From Parapedobacter tibetensis (GTDB lineage: Bacteria; Bacteroidota; Bacteroidia; Sphingobacteriales; Sphingobacteriaceae): a stretch of 64,000 bases of DNA. Below the pieces are notes generated by a model, which was given only the letters and a program-made list of their open reading frames with translations, ran no database searches and was not told where the DNA came from. A program made the position numbers and the translations under genes. Location of the stretch: assembly GCF_024704835.1 (NCBI RefSeq), contig NZ_JAMXBE010000015.1, forward strand, positions 1 to 64,000. The letters run 5' to 3'. This document shows, one piece after another, positions 28,401 to 36,914 of the stretch (positions within the stretch are counted from its first letter, which is position 1; every line of letters begins with the position of its first letter).

Positions 28401-31400
28401 CTAGAAGTCGACGCTCAGGTTGAATGAATACATCCGGGTGGGCGGATACCTACCATTATCAATACCGGCCACCAAAGACCCTCCATAGGAAAACATTCCC
28501 ACTTCCGGATCGTATCCTTTGTATTTTGTAATCGTAAAGACGTTCTGTACATTGATTCCCGCCTTGATATTGCCAATGAAAGCGATATTGCGGTAAAAGC
28601 TTTTGGGAAACACATAGCTTAGTGCGGCATTTTTCAGGCGTATATAGGAACCGTCTTCTATGTGGGCATCGTTAATCCGCCCATTGCCGTTGGGGTCGCC
28701 GACGACAATACGCGTGATGTTATGTCCCGGATTGGTCAGATAACCATCGGTGGAACCCGCGTCGAGCGTGCTCGGACGCGCAAAATTGGCTACTTCCTTG
28801 AAGTAATTGTTAAATACGCCGCCGGAGCCCGGGCGTCCATACGTGGCGCGTGTAAAGTTATAGACATCATTGCCATATGCCCCTGTAAAGAAAATGTTCA
28901 ACTCAAACCCTTTATAGGCCAATGCATTGTTAAACCCGAAGGTAAACTTCGGCCATGGATTTCCAATAACTACCCGATCTAATTCATCCACTACACCGTC
29001 GTTATTGACATCCCTGAATTTGATATCCCCTATCCAACTAGCCTGTTCAGGATGTGCTTTTACCGGGTTCGTCGTTTGCGCAGCGTGGTTTTGTATCTCC
29101 TCAATACTTCCGAATAATCCGTCATGAATATAACCGGTAATCAGTGCCGCGGTATGTCCAACCCGAGTTTGCGTAATCACGCCCTCATAATTGATTAGCA
29201 TGCCATTTTCGTCACGCAACATGGTTATTTTGTTCCTGTCAACCGAAATATTGGCACTGGTACGCCATTCGAAATTGTTTTTCCGGATATTCACTGAATT
29301 TAATGTAACGCCGAAGCCTCTATTCCGCATGGATCCAACATTCGTTGTTGGGAACTGGATATATCCCGGCGAGTAGGCGATATCTCCACCAGAATAATAA
29401 GGATATTGATTGGTTGTCAGCAAATCGCTTATATTTTTAACGTAGGCATCTGCAATCACTTCGAGCCGGTTATTGAACATATGCAAGTCAAAACCGACGT
29501 TGAAGGTTTTCGCCGTTTCCCAACCGAGCGTCGGATTGGCAAAATTCTGCGCGAGCAAGCCTGTTCCCCAAGGGGTAGGCACGGTCTGCAAGCGTGCAAA
29601 ATACCCACTACCCTGTGAATTGCCGGAGAGCCCGTATTCGACACGAAGTTTCAGTTCATCAATGCGCTTCACTTCGCTCATGAAGTTTTCATTGGAGACC
29701 CGCCAGGCCACCGAACCGGAAGGGAAATATCCCCAGCGATTATCCGGACCGAAATCAGACGACCCGTCGGCCCGGTAGGTAAGCTGAGCGATGTACCTGT
29801 CATTAAACACATAGTTCAACCGTCCGAAAAACGATTCCCTTGCACCATCACTCCGACTACTTCCATTGGTTGCAGTACTGGCGTCGCCATACCCGAGTTC
29901 AGGAATCAGGTTACTCACAAATTGTTCCCGCGCAGCGGAAAGTCCTTCGCTACCCCATTCCTGCGCCTCGTGGGCTACCATCGCATTTAAACTGTGCTGC
30001 CCAAACTGTTTATCGTATTGCACACGGTTGTGCACGTTGTACCAATACGAGTTCCCGCTATCTCTGGACGCTTTCGTAACATCATTTACATAGCCCCCAA
30101 ACTGGTAAGAGGGATTAAAGGAATAGCTGTTCGTATACTCAATCCGACCATTCACTTCACTGTGCCATACGAGTCCGCTGATGATATTGACATCGGCATA
30201 TGCCCCTCCCCAAAAAGCCCTTGACCGATTTCTGTTGTCATTGATACTGGCCAATGCGATGGGGTTGCTCGATTGGAACTGCGTACTGATGGGCCCGCCC
30301 CAAGAGCCATCGGGATTTCTGACCGGGATGGAAGGATTCTGTGAAATCGCCGTATGCAACAGGCGTCCGCTTGACACATTGATCACCTCCTTAGCCTGGT
30401 TTACATTCATGTTGGTTCCGATTTTCAACCATTGCCGGGTTTGGTTATCCAGGTTCAAGCGAACGGAAGCACGATCAAATCCGGATCCAAGCACAACACC
30501 TTCCTGTTTGAAATACTCCGTTGAGAAATAGAAGGTAGTCTTATCGTTCCCTCCGCTCAGGTTAAGCGAATGCTTTTGCAGCAGTGTTTTACGGAATAAT
30601 TCACGCTGCCAATTGGTGCCTTCGCCCAAGACCGACGGATCAGATAACTCCACATCGGCAGCAGCAGCACCGGCAGCGGCATAAGCATTTCTAAACTCGG
30701 CCCATTCGCGAAGGTTCATCACTGGCATATATGCCGGCACGTCCTGCATGGTCATCAGCGTTGAAGCGTTAATCTTGGTCTCACCCGATTTCCCGCGCTT
30801 CGTGGTAATCATGACAACGCCACTTGCGCCGGCAGACCCAAAAATCGATGTGGCTGAAGGCCCCTGTAATACGTTGATCGACTCGATATCATCGGGATTT
30901 ATCCCGGCCAGCGAATTAAACCCCGATGTTTCGCCAGGGTTGCTAGGCTTGATCTGCACACCATCGATGACATATAAGGGCTGGTTATTCCCCGTCACTG
31001 AATTGAGCCCTCTGATAATGACCGATGGTGCGGCTCCGGGTTGACCGCTTGATGTGACCAAGACATTAGCGGCGCGGCCCTGCAGAGCCTGTTCAAGCGT
31101 GGTGTTTACCGTCCGCTGAATTTGCTCCGCACTGATGGATACCTGCGAACTGGACAAGTCGGTCTTCTTCATCCGTCCGTACCCTACAATGGTGACTTCG
31201 TCCAATGCGCGGAGGTCTTCCGTCAGTTCAACTTCGACGTACCCTTCCGCCCCAATACTTACTTCTTGTGTTGCGAAGCCAAGGCGCCGAAACTGCAACT
31301 GGTTGCCCTGTCTGGCCATGATGGAAAACAAACCGTCGCCACTGGTATGCGTCGAGCGGTTCGTCCCTACGACCACTACCGTCACGTCCGGCATGGGTTC

Positions 31401-31568
31401 GCGCCCCACGCTATTGACAACCTTCCCCCGCACCTCACGCATATCTTGCGCATGAAGATTGCTGAAAGGCAGCACCATCATCAGCACCCAAAAAAACAGC
31501 CTAGCATCGAGGGGAAAATAAACCCGAGTTCTTCCCGCGAAAAACAAATTTGTACAAATTTTCGTCAT
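28401..31568 (-). CDS. SusC/RagA family TonB-linked outer-membrane transporter
   Basis: A 1055-residue protein with an unusually long basic N-terminus before the signal core (about residues 24-41). A carboxypeptidase-regulatory-like domain follows (REVRGKVVNSVGREPMPDVT). The plug has the family marks VTIVGYGRMKKTDLSSSQVS, PSVIIRGLNSVTGNNQPLYV, IDGVQI and INVLQGPSATSIFGSAGASG, and a large barrel completes the protein. It imports large substrates with TonB energy as a complex with SusD. Upstream is 426 bases of DNA holding the peptide remnant and a terminator, so it is the first gene of the sus operon. Confidence 0.95.
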   Translation of the reverse strand: MTKICTNLFFAGRTRVYFPLDARLFFWVLMMVLPFSNLHAQDMREVRGKVVNSVGREPMPDVTVVVVGTNRSTHTSGDGLFSIMARQGNQLQFRRLGFATQEVSIGAEGYVEVELTEDLRALDEVTIVGYGRMKKTDLSSSQVSISAEQIQRTVNTTLEQALQGRAANVLVTSSGQPGAAPSVIIRGLNSVTGNNQPLYVIDGVQIKPSNPGETSGFNSLAGINPDDIESINVLQGPSATSIFGSAGASGVVMITTKRGKSGETKINASTLMTMQDVPAYMPVMNLREWAEFRNAYAAAGAAAADVELSDPSVLGEGTNWQRELFRKTLLQKHSLNLSGGNDKTTFYFSTEYFKQEGVVLGSGFDRASVRLNLDNQTRQWLKIGTNMNVNQAKEVINVSSGRLLHTAISQNPSIPVRNPDGSWGGPISTQFQSSNPIALASINDNRNRSRAFWGGAYADVNIISGLVWHSEVNGRIEYTNSYSFNPSYQFGGYVNDVTKASRDSGNSYWYNVHNRVQYDKQFGQHSLNAMVAHEAQEWGSEGLSAAREQFVSNLIPELGYGDASTATNGSSRSDGARESFFGRLNYVFNDRYIAQLTYRADGSSDFGPDNRWGYFPSGSVAWRVSNENFMSEVKRIDELKLRVEYGLSGNSQGSGYFARLQTVPTPWGTGLLAQNFANPTLGWETAKTFNVGFDLHMFNNRLEVIADAYVKNISDLLTTNQYPYYSGGDIAYSPGYIQFPTTNVGSMRNRGFGVTLNSVNIRKNNFEWRTSANISVDRNKITMLRDENGMLINYEGVITQTRVGHTAALITGYIHDGLFGSIEEIQNHAAQTTNPVKAHPEQASWIGDIKFRDVNNDGVVDELDRVVIGNPWPKFTFGFNNALAYKGFELNIFFTGAYGNDVYNFTRATYGRPGSGGVFNNYFKEVANFARPSTLDAGSTDGYLTNPGHNITRIVVGDPNGNGRINDAHIEDGSYIRLKNAALSYVFPKSFYRNIAFIGNIKAGINVQNVFTITKYKGYDPEVGMFSYGGSLVAGIDNGRYPPTRMYSFNLSVDF

Positions 31569-31759
31569 AAAATAAGTTCATTAAATAGTTGTTAATAAAG
31601 GTCTGTATTACCATTGGTCCATTATTTAATGTTAGCTTTATTAGATTCCATGATGTTATGTGCGGAATTGAAAAAAGCTATAATTGGTTATTCAGGGCAA
31701 TATTAAGCTAAAACAAGAAAAACGACTTATCATTTTTCCGCAAAAGCTTATCATATTAG

Positions 31760-31897
31760 GCACCAAAGAAAAACTCGTATGGTACCTGCATAAAACTGGC
31801 AGGATTGAGCAATCAGATAAAGGAATACCGGGCTGTATTTAATGCATGCGTGGAGGCCTTTATCGCCAGCATCCCCGAAGCGCCTTCAGGTCATTAA
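31760..31897 (+). pseudogene. Remnant of a second precursor peptide (C-terminal part)
   Basis: A 45-codon open stretch runs from after TAG 31757-31759 to TAA 31895-31897 and has no ATG. Its end reads VEAFIASIPEAPSGH. The peptide encoded at 35702-35854 ends IDAWIETLPEAPR. The shared pattern is [VI][ED]A[FW]I[AE][ST][IL]PEAP, in both cases at the C-terminus, and both genes are followed by a strong terminator. No double-glycine leader can be found in frame, so the start has been lost or shifted. It lies just beyond the 3' end of the peptide-exporter gene and points toward it. Confidence 0.55.
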
Positions 31898-31932
31898 CCC
31901 CAAGGGGTTCGGTAATCGCGCACATGCGATTG

Positions 31933-31970
31933 ATCCCGGTGTGGCCATGGCCACACCGGGATTTTTTGTT
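31933..31970. terminator. Strong bidirectional terminator
   Basis: A perfect 30-base palindrome at 31933-31962 (arm ATCCCGGTGTGGCCA) is followed by TTTTTT on the plus strand. It lies between the converging peptide remnant and transporter gene and could end transcription from both. Confidence 0.8.
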
Positions 31971-31994
31971 AGCGTCCGTCCGTGATGCACGTGC

Positions 31995-34166
31995 CTAGGC
32001 CGGTACCTCTTCCCCCAGATTCAGTGTTTGCTGGCGGCAAAGTTCGTAATATGCCCCTTTCGCTTTCAGCAAGTCCGCATGCGTCCCCTCTTCGATTACC
32101 GCTCCGGCCTGCATGACCACGATGTTGTCGGCTAATGCCACTGTGCTCAGTCGATGGGCAATGAGGACGATGGTTTTCCCCCCGTTGCGCATGGTGGCTA
32201 TGGCCTGTTGGATGTATTGCTCGGCAGCCGGGTCGAGCGCTGAGGTTGCCTCATCCAAGATCAGTATCTCAGGGTTGCGGTACATAGCCCGTGCAATAGC
32301 CAGGCGCTGTCGCTGCCCGCCCGATAAGGTTGCGCCGTTCTCCCCGATGTAGGTATGGAAACCGGCCGGCAACTTTTCGATGAAATCCATCATGCCCAGC
32401 GCGGCACACACTGACATCACGCGGTTCATATCGGGTTCGAAATCACCCACGGCGATATTTTCGACAACATTACCTGCGAAAAGGTCGATTTGCTGCGGCA
32501 CCACGCTCACCACACGGCGCAAGCTCTCGTGGCTGAGGTAGCGGATATCCAAATTCCCGATGGTGATACTTCCCGCTTTTATGGGGTAAATCCCCTGCAA
32601 GATCGACAGGAGTGTGGTCTTCCCCGATCCGCTTTCGCCTACCACGGCGGTGATCTTGCCCTGGGGGATCAGCAGGTTGAGCTGCTCGAAAACGCTCACC
32701 TGCGAACCGTAGCGGAAGCTCACCTCTTTAAAACGGATATCGCCCACCAGTTCCCGGCTCAGTTCGGCCTTTTTCCCCGTCTCCTCCCGCTCCAGGTCCA
32801 TGATCTCGAACAAACGGTCGGCGGCGATCAATGCATCCTGTATCGTCCGGTTCATACCGATCAAGCTACTGACCGGGGTGGTAAAATAGCCGATGATGGC
32901 GTAAAAGGATAACAGCTCGCCCGGGGTAATGCGGGTATCCAGCACAAATCCCGCGCCCACCCACAGCAGGATGATGGTGAACAAACCGGTGGCGAAGCTA
33001 CCCGAATTGCCGATCCAAAGGGCATTCACCGACGAACGGTACACCGTACCCAGAAAGCGTATGAAGCGGTTTTCCGTCTTCATGTTGGCATAGTCTTCCA
33101 GTCCGAAACGCTTCACCGTCCCCACGGCATTCACCGACTCCACCAGTTGCGACTCCAATGCAGCCGAGTGTTCCATGACCTTGCGCTGGGTCTTCCTGTT
33201 CACCTTATTGGAAAAGAAGTAAATCAGCGCATACAACGGTACCACCAGGAGCATCACCAGCGCCAGCTTCCAGTAATAGCTGAACATCAATGCGAATGAA
33301 AAGACGATGATGAAGATATTCACAGCGAACGTAATCAGCACATCATTGATGAAGAGCCTGATCTTCATCGCGTCATTGATCCGGGAAATGATCTCGCCTG
33401 TACGCATCGTATCAAAAAAGCGCTGGGGCAGCCTGAGCAGGTGTTTGTAATAGCCGAGAATGAGCCGTGCATCTATCTGCTGGCCGGTCTTGATGGTAAG
33501 GAGCGTCTTTGCATGATTGATAAAGGTCTGCAGAAACAACAGGGCTATCATCACTACCCCCATCAGGTTCAACAAATTGCGGTTGGCGCCCGGGATAACC
33601 TGGTCCACAATTTTCTGCAGGAATATCGACGTGGCCAACCCCAGCACCGTATAGCATACCGCCCCCACCAGCACCTGCACCAACACACTGCGGTGGGGAC
33701 GCAGCAAAAACCAAAGCCTGCTCGCAATGGGTATTTTTTCGTTCCCCGCCTTGAATTGCTCATTTGGCGCCAACAAGAGCAGTACGCCGGTCCACCGTTC
33801 CTTGAAATCCGCATGCCTGAGTTGATGCATGCGTCCATCTGCCGGATCCATCACCTCGATGGCAGTTTTCGTCACCCGGTAAACCACCACGAAATGATGC
33901 AACCCTTCTCCCACCACCACATGGGCGATGGCCGGTAGTGGCACTTGGGACAGGCTTTCCCACGGGCATTTCACCCCTTTGGCAGCGAAGCCCAACTGCT
34001 CGGCCGCCTCGATCAGTCCCAGTACGTTCGTTCCCTTTTTGTCGGTCGATGCATACTGGCGGATACGGGCGATGGGCAGCTTTAGCCGGTAATGGCCGGC
34101 CACTGACGCCAGACAGGCTGCCCCGCAATCGGTCATATCGTGTTGCTTAACGTTAATCTTTGCCAT
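31995..34166 (-). CDS. Peptidase-containing ABC transporter (C39 domain, bacteriocin/peptide exporter)
   Basis: A 723-residue protein starting at ATG 34166 (MAKINVKQHDMTDCGAAC). The N-terminal C39 cysteine peptidase (about 1-130) has its catalytic Cys in DMTDCGAACLAS, His in HHFVVVYRV and Asp in VMDPADG. Six membrane helices follow (about 160-440), then an ATPase with Walker A GESGSGKTT, signature LSGGQRQR and Walker B ILILDEATSALD. This class cuts leaders after Gly-Gly and exports the mature peptide. The HlyD gene lies 13 bases upstream on the same strand. The divergent double-glycine peptide at 35702 is the natural substrate. Confidence 0.95.
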   Translation of the reverse strand: MAKINVKQHDMTDCGAACLASVAGHYRLKLPIARIRQYASTDKKGTNVLGLIEAAEQLGFAAKGVKCPWESLSQVPLPAIAHVVVGEGLHHFVVVYRVTKTAIEVMDPADGRMHQLRHADFKERWTGVLLLLAPNEQFKAGNEKIPIASRLWFLLRPHRSVLVQVLVGAVCYTVLGLATSIFLQKIVDQVIPGANRNLLNLMGVVMIALLFLQTFINHAKTLLTIKTGQQIDARLILGYYKHLLRLPQRFFDTMRTGEIISRINDAMKIRLFINDVLITFAVNIFIIVFSFALMFSYYWKLALVMLLVVPLYALIYFFSNKVNRKTQRKVMEHSAALESQLVESVNAVGTVKRFGLEDYANMKTENRFIRFLGTVYRSSVNALWIGNSGSFATGLFTIILLWVGAGFVLDTRITPGELLSFYAIIGYFTTPVSSLIGMNRTIQDALIAADRLFEIMDLEREETGKKAELSRELVGDIRFKEVSFRYGSQVSVFEQLNLLIPQGKITAVVGESGSGKTTLLSILQGIYPIKAGSITIGNLDIRYLSHESLRRVVSVVPQQIDLFAGNVVENIAVGDFEPDMNRVMSVCAALGMMDFIEKLPAGFHTYIGENGATLSGGQRQRLAIARAMYRNPEILILDEATSALDPAAEQYIQQAIATMRNGGKTIVLIAHRLSTVALADNIVVMQAGAVIEEGTHADLLKAKGAYYELCRQQTLNLGEEVPA

Positions 34167-34179
34167 AAACACAAATCAT

Positions 34180-35337
34180 TTACAGGTTAGGGTTGAGCCA
34201 GTCATCCGCCTTGTCATATAAGAGTTGGAAAAGCGTACGCTCGGCCACTTCGAAACGCGCCCGGAAACTCATCCCCTTCTTGAGCTTACCGGCGTATCCG
34301 TTGGGTAAATACAGCACATGCTTATCCAGTTGGCACCGCACCAGAAAGGCAGGTGCTTGATGCTGGCTTACCGCGACATCGTCCGAGATATCGATGATAT
34401 GTCCATCTACCATTCCCCATTGGTTGTAGTTGAAGGCATCGATCTGGAACCGCACCGGCATGCCCTTGGCCAGCAAGCCGATATCCTTGGGCGACACCCT
34501 CACTTCGGCCACCAAACCCGAGTCGGGTGAAATTTCCGCAAGGGTTTCCCCTATGGCCGCGAAACTGCCCGGCAGCACACCATTGAAGTTTTGTATCGTT
34601 CCGTCCACCGGCGCCCGTACCGAATAAAGTTCCTTCTCCTTGTCGAGCTGCTGTTTTTGGGCAACAGACTCCCGGAGTTCCAGCTGCAGCCGGTTCAGCT
34701 CGGTTTGCCATTGGCTCATCTGCTTATCGTACAACAGGTGCCGTTGCTTCCTGGTCTTTTCCAGCTCATACACCTCCCGGTCAAACTCGGCATTGGATAT
34801 CATCTTTTTATCATACATGCTTTTCTGGCGGTCGTGGCGCGTTTGTACCTGCGCTAGTTCCAGCTGCGCTTCGGCCAGCTGCTGCTTGAACAGGTGGTAT
34901 TGTTGCTCGTAAAGCGGGGTGGCCAGCGACACCGGCGGAGGCTCCTCGGCCATGGGAACGGCGACCAGCTGCTGCAAATCACCCAGCCGCTGCCTGAGCT
35001 CGCGTTGCCGGTCGCTGGCATACCCTCCCTGATTTTCCAAGATATCCGCTTCGAGCGTAAACAGCAGCGTCCCGGCCTTGACATGTTGGTTTTCGGTCAC
35101 TAATACGTTTTCAAGCCTCCCGCTGACGGGCGACTTCACCATGTTGCGCTCGTGGATGGGCCTTACGATGCCTTCGCCGCCCACACTCACCGCCACCCGG
35201 ATAAAAAACAAGGAAACGAAGCCCAGGATCAGGAACAGCAATACCGCCTGGTAGACCACCTTTGTCCGTGTATGGTGCTGCTGGAAATGGTTTTCGACCG
35301 TGAACTCCATGATTTCGGTCGGGAAAATTCGGTTCAT
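34180..35337 (-). CDS. HlyD family membrane-fusion protein
   Basis: A 385-residue adaptor from ATG 35337 (MNRIFPTEIMEF); a TTG at 35343 is less likely. A short cytoplasmic start precedes one membrane helix (about 28-48, AVLLFLILGFVSLFFIRVAV). A biotinyl-lipoyl half-domain (GRLENVLVTENQHVKAGTLL), a long coiled coil (about 105-235) and a second lipoyl half with SVRAPVDGTIQN follow. It bridges the ABC exporter to an outer-membrane TolC-type channel. No TolC gene is nearby. It forms one operon with the C39 transporter. Confidence 0.92.
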   Translation of the reverse strand: MNRIFPTEIMEFTVENHFQQHHTRTKVVYQAVLLFLILGFVSLFFIRVAVSVGGEGIVRPIHERNMVKSPVSGRLENVLVTENQHVKAGTLLFTLEADILENQGGYASDRQRELRQRLGDLQQLVAVPMAEEPPPVSLATPLYEQQYHLFKQQLAEAQLELAQVQTRHDRQKSMYDKKMISNAEFDREVYELEKTRKQRHLLYDKQMSQWQTELNRLQLELRESVAQKQQLDKEKELYSVRAPVDGTIQNFNGVLPGSFAAIGETLAEISPDSGLVAEVRVSPKDIGLLAKGMPVRFQIDAFNYNQWGMVDGHIIDISDDVAVSQHQAPAFLVRCQLDKHVLYLPNGYAGKLKKGMSFRARFEVAERTLFQLLYDKADDWLNPNL

Positions 35338-35495
35338 TCGCAAATAATTTAATCCTCAGTTGCCTCATGGAACCTGCATTTTCATCGGCACTTTTTGCTT
35401 TCATCGGTGATGAAGCTTGCGTTCGCCTCCGGCTTCCGCAGGTTTCATCCCGCTAAAATAGGTGCCGTTAGGGCTTCCATAAAAATCTTCCCCCA

Positions 35496-35607
35496 ATCCG
35501 TCTGCATCGGGTTACTTTCCGTCCGGCGTAAAAAAGTATCCGTTTATCCGCAGTTCTTGGCTTCAACGGCAGTGGTCGGAACGGATACTAACCCGATGCA
35601 TGCGGAT
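35496..35607. repeat. Nested inverted repeats upstream of the peptide gene
   Basis: Outer arms at 35496-35514 and 35589-35607 pair at 17 of 19 positions. Inner arms GTATCCGTT (35536-35544) and AACGGATAC (35580-35588) pair perfectly. The whole could fold as a branched hairpin of about 110 bases. It lies in the 364-base gap between the divergent HlyD and peptide genes, which otherwise shows no convincing gene. A regulatory leader or a mobile-element scar are both possible. Confidence 0.5.
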
Positions 35608-35701
35608 ATGGGTTCCTCCATGCAATCCGCTGTTACAAGCCCTATGTTAGAACTGTTGTACAACAATGTGTTTATTTTTTAACCTTTAAAATTCAAAAAC
35701 T

Positions 35702-35854
35702 ATGAATTTAGAAAATTTAAATGTCCAGGCGCTCACAGAACGTGAGGCCATGGAAACGACAGGAGGCAATTTAACGTCCTGGATTGTTACCCCTGACATG
35801 ATGTGGGCGATTATCGATGCCTGGATCGAGACCCTTCCTGAAGCTCCCAGGTAG
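35702..35854 (+). CDS. Double-glycine leader precursor peptide (bacteriocin-like or signal peptide)
   Basis: A 50-residue peptide that starts at ATG 35702 after an A-rich stretch. The leader (residues 1-22) begins MNLENLNVQALTE and ends EAMETTGG, with the spaced hydrophobics L6, V8, L11 and M17 typical of ComC/bacteriocin leaders read by C39 peptidases. Cleavage after GG would release 28 residues, from NLTSWIVTPD to WIETLPEAPR. The product is acidic with four Trp/Ile-rich turns and no Cys, so no disulfide or lanthionine is expected. It is divergent from the C39 exporter operon and is followed 22 bases later by a terminator. No immunity or modification gene is recognised nearby. Confidence 0.85.
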   Translation: MNLENLNVQALTEREAMETTGGNLTSWIVTPDMMWAIIDAWIETLPEAPR

Positions 35855-35875
35855 TTGATGACGGGGTAGTCAGAG

Positions 35876-35907
35876 AAAGCCCTTGTCCATACGGCACAAG
35901 GGCTTTT
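35876..35907 (+). terminator. Rho-independent terminator of the peptide gene
   Basis: AGCCCTTGT (35878-35886) pairs with ACAAGGGCT (35896-35904), flanked by AA and TTT. Confidence 0.8.
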
Positions 35908-36023
35908 CTGTAAGCTTACGTTTGGCAGCCGCATCATCTCCTCAAGTAGTGTGCGGCAAAATACATCAAATTCTAAATGGTTAGCCGCCATGTTTATAAT
36001 AGCTTCCAGGCATTTGCTACCCC

Positions 36024-36166
36024 TCACCTCGCCCGTTCGTTTTCCTGCGCGCCCGTCGACCGGCTTCGGTAGGTGGATGTGGTAAGTTTACCGAAATTGT
36101 AAGTGACGATTACGCCAAAATTATTCTGGGTATAATCCCTCCGGTAATAGATATCCGTTTGCAGCC
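36024..36166 (-). pseudogene. C-terminal fragment of an outer-membrane beta-barrel protein
   Basis: A minus-strand frame ending at TGA 36024-36026 reads LQTDIYYRRDYTQNNFGVIV and TYNFGKLTTSTYRSRST without a start. Alternating aromatic residues and the closing YNFGKL are typical of the last strands of Bacteroidota barrel proteins of the TonB-receptor or PF14905 kind. The reading breaks off near 36166, where a truncated plus-strand gene begins, so a deletion probably joined two broken genes here. Confidence 0.55.
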
Positions 36167-36461
36167 GATGGGGAATGGCAGACTGTTCTTACCCATAAAA
36201 GCAGCCATCAGAAAGCAAATAGGCAAACAGGCGGGTGATTTCGTGAATGTGGTTTTATTCAAAGACAGCGCGCCTTTGGAAATCCCGGATGAGCTTGTCA
36301 TGTGCTTATCCGACGAGCCAACTGCTTACGAGAAATTCAAGCAACTAACGGAAGGCGAGCAAAAAGCGTTTATCGATTGGATTTATTCCGCGAAAACTGA
36401 CGAGACAAAAGTCAATCGGATTGCAACTACAATAAACAACCTGCTAAACGGGCAAAAATAA
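36159..36461 (+). pseudogene. Truncated DUF1905/YdeI-like protein
   Basis: A 100-residue frame reads QPMGNGRLFLPIKAAIRKQI and then GKQAGDFVNVVLFKD, which is the second half of a DUF1905 domain. The YdeI-type helical tail follows (AYEKFKQLTEGEQKAFIDWI). Full members have about 50-60 more residues at the N-terminus, which are replaced here by a fragment of a barrel gene on the other strand. The ATG at 36159 is therefore probably internal. Whether it is still expressed is unclear. Its 3' end overlaps the convergent DUF1304 gene by 18 bases. Confidence 0.6.
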
Positions 36462-36827
36462 CAAAGCAGCCAAAGTCAGGATAGCTGGCAGACCTTGCAG
36501 AAATAAGATTTTCTTGCTTGCGGTAACCGCACCATAAATCGCCGCAACGGCAACACAGGAAACAAAGAAAATGGCAATGTGCCGGCTCCACATGGGGTCA
36601 TCTATCAGTAGCGACCAAATAAGCCCTGCCGCCAAAAAACCGTTGTACAGCCCTTGGTTGGCTGCCAACGTCTTGGTTGGTGTAAAAAGATGGTCGGGCA
36701 GGCTCCCTTTAAATGTCTTCTTGCCCACCGTCTCCCATGCAAACATCTCGATCCACAAAATATACAAATGCTCAATAGCCACTAACGCCACCAGTATTTT
36801 TGCTATAAGCGTCATATGCGTATCCAT
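36444..36827 (-). CDS. DUF1304 family membrane protein
   Basis: A 127-residue protein with four membrane helices, matching DUF1304 along its length: AKILVALVAIEHLYILWIEM, the conserved FTPTKTLAANQGLYNGFLAA, and a last helix ending LLFLPV. The family has no proven role. It begins at ATG 36827, about 30 bases downstream of a strong promoter in a repeat element, and converges with the truncated DUF1905 gene. Confidence 0.9.
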   Translation of the reverse strand: MDTHMTLIAKILVALVAIEHLYILWIEMFAWETVGKKTFKGSLPDHLFTPTKTLAANQGLYNGFLAAGLIWSLLIDDPMWSRHIAIFFVSCVAVAAIYGAVTASKKILFLQGLPAILTLAALLFLPV

Positions 36828-36856
36828 TTTAATTCATGAAGATGGGTTTTCATTTT

Positions 36857-36914
36857 CAAACTTAGATAAATTTGCTGTATATGCAATATAATTGGTTTGC
36901 AAAAGCAAATTATT
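36857..36914 (-). repeat. Promoter-carrying inverted-repeat element, copy 3
   Basis: CAAACTTAGATAAATTTGCT (36857-36876) matches copy 1 almost base for base. The partial right arm AGCAAATT lies at 36904-36911. On the minus strand it gives the -7 element TAAGTTTG (36864-36857), with TTG about 20 bases back, upstream of the DUF1304 gene. Confidence 0.6.

Noticed and set aside
35395-35682. 95-codon plus frame overlapping the start of the peptide region
   Set aside because: It has an odd composition, crosses the nested inverted repeats and has no family resemblance; the true gene is the 50-residue peptide in another position.
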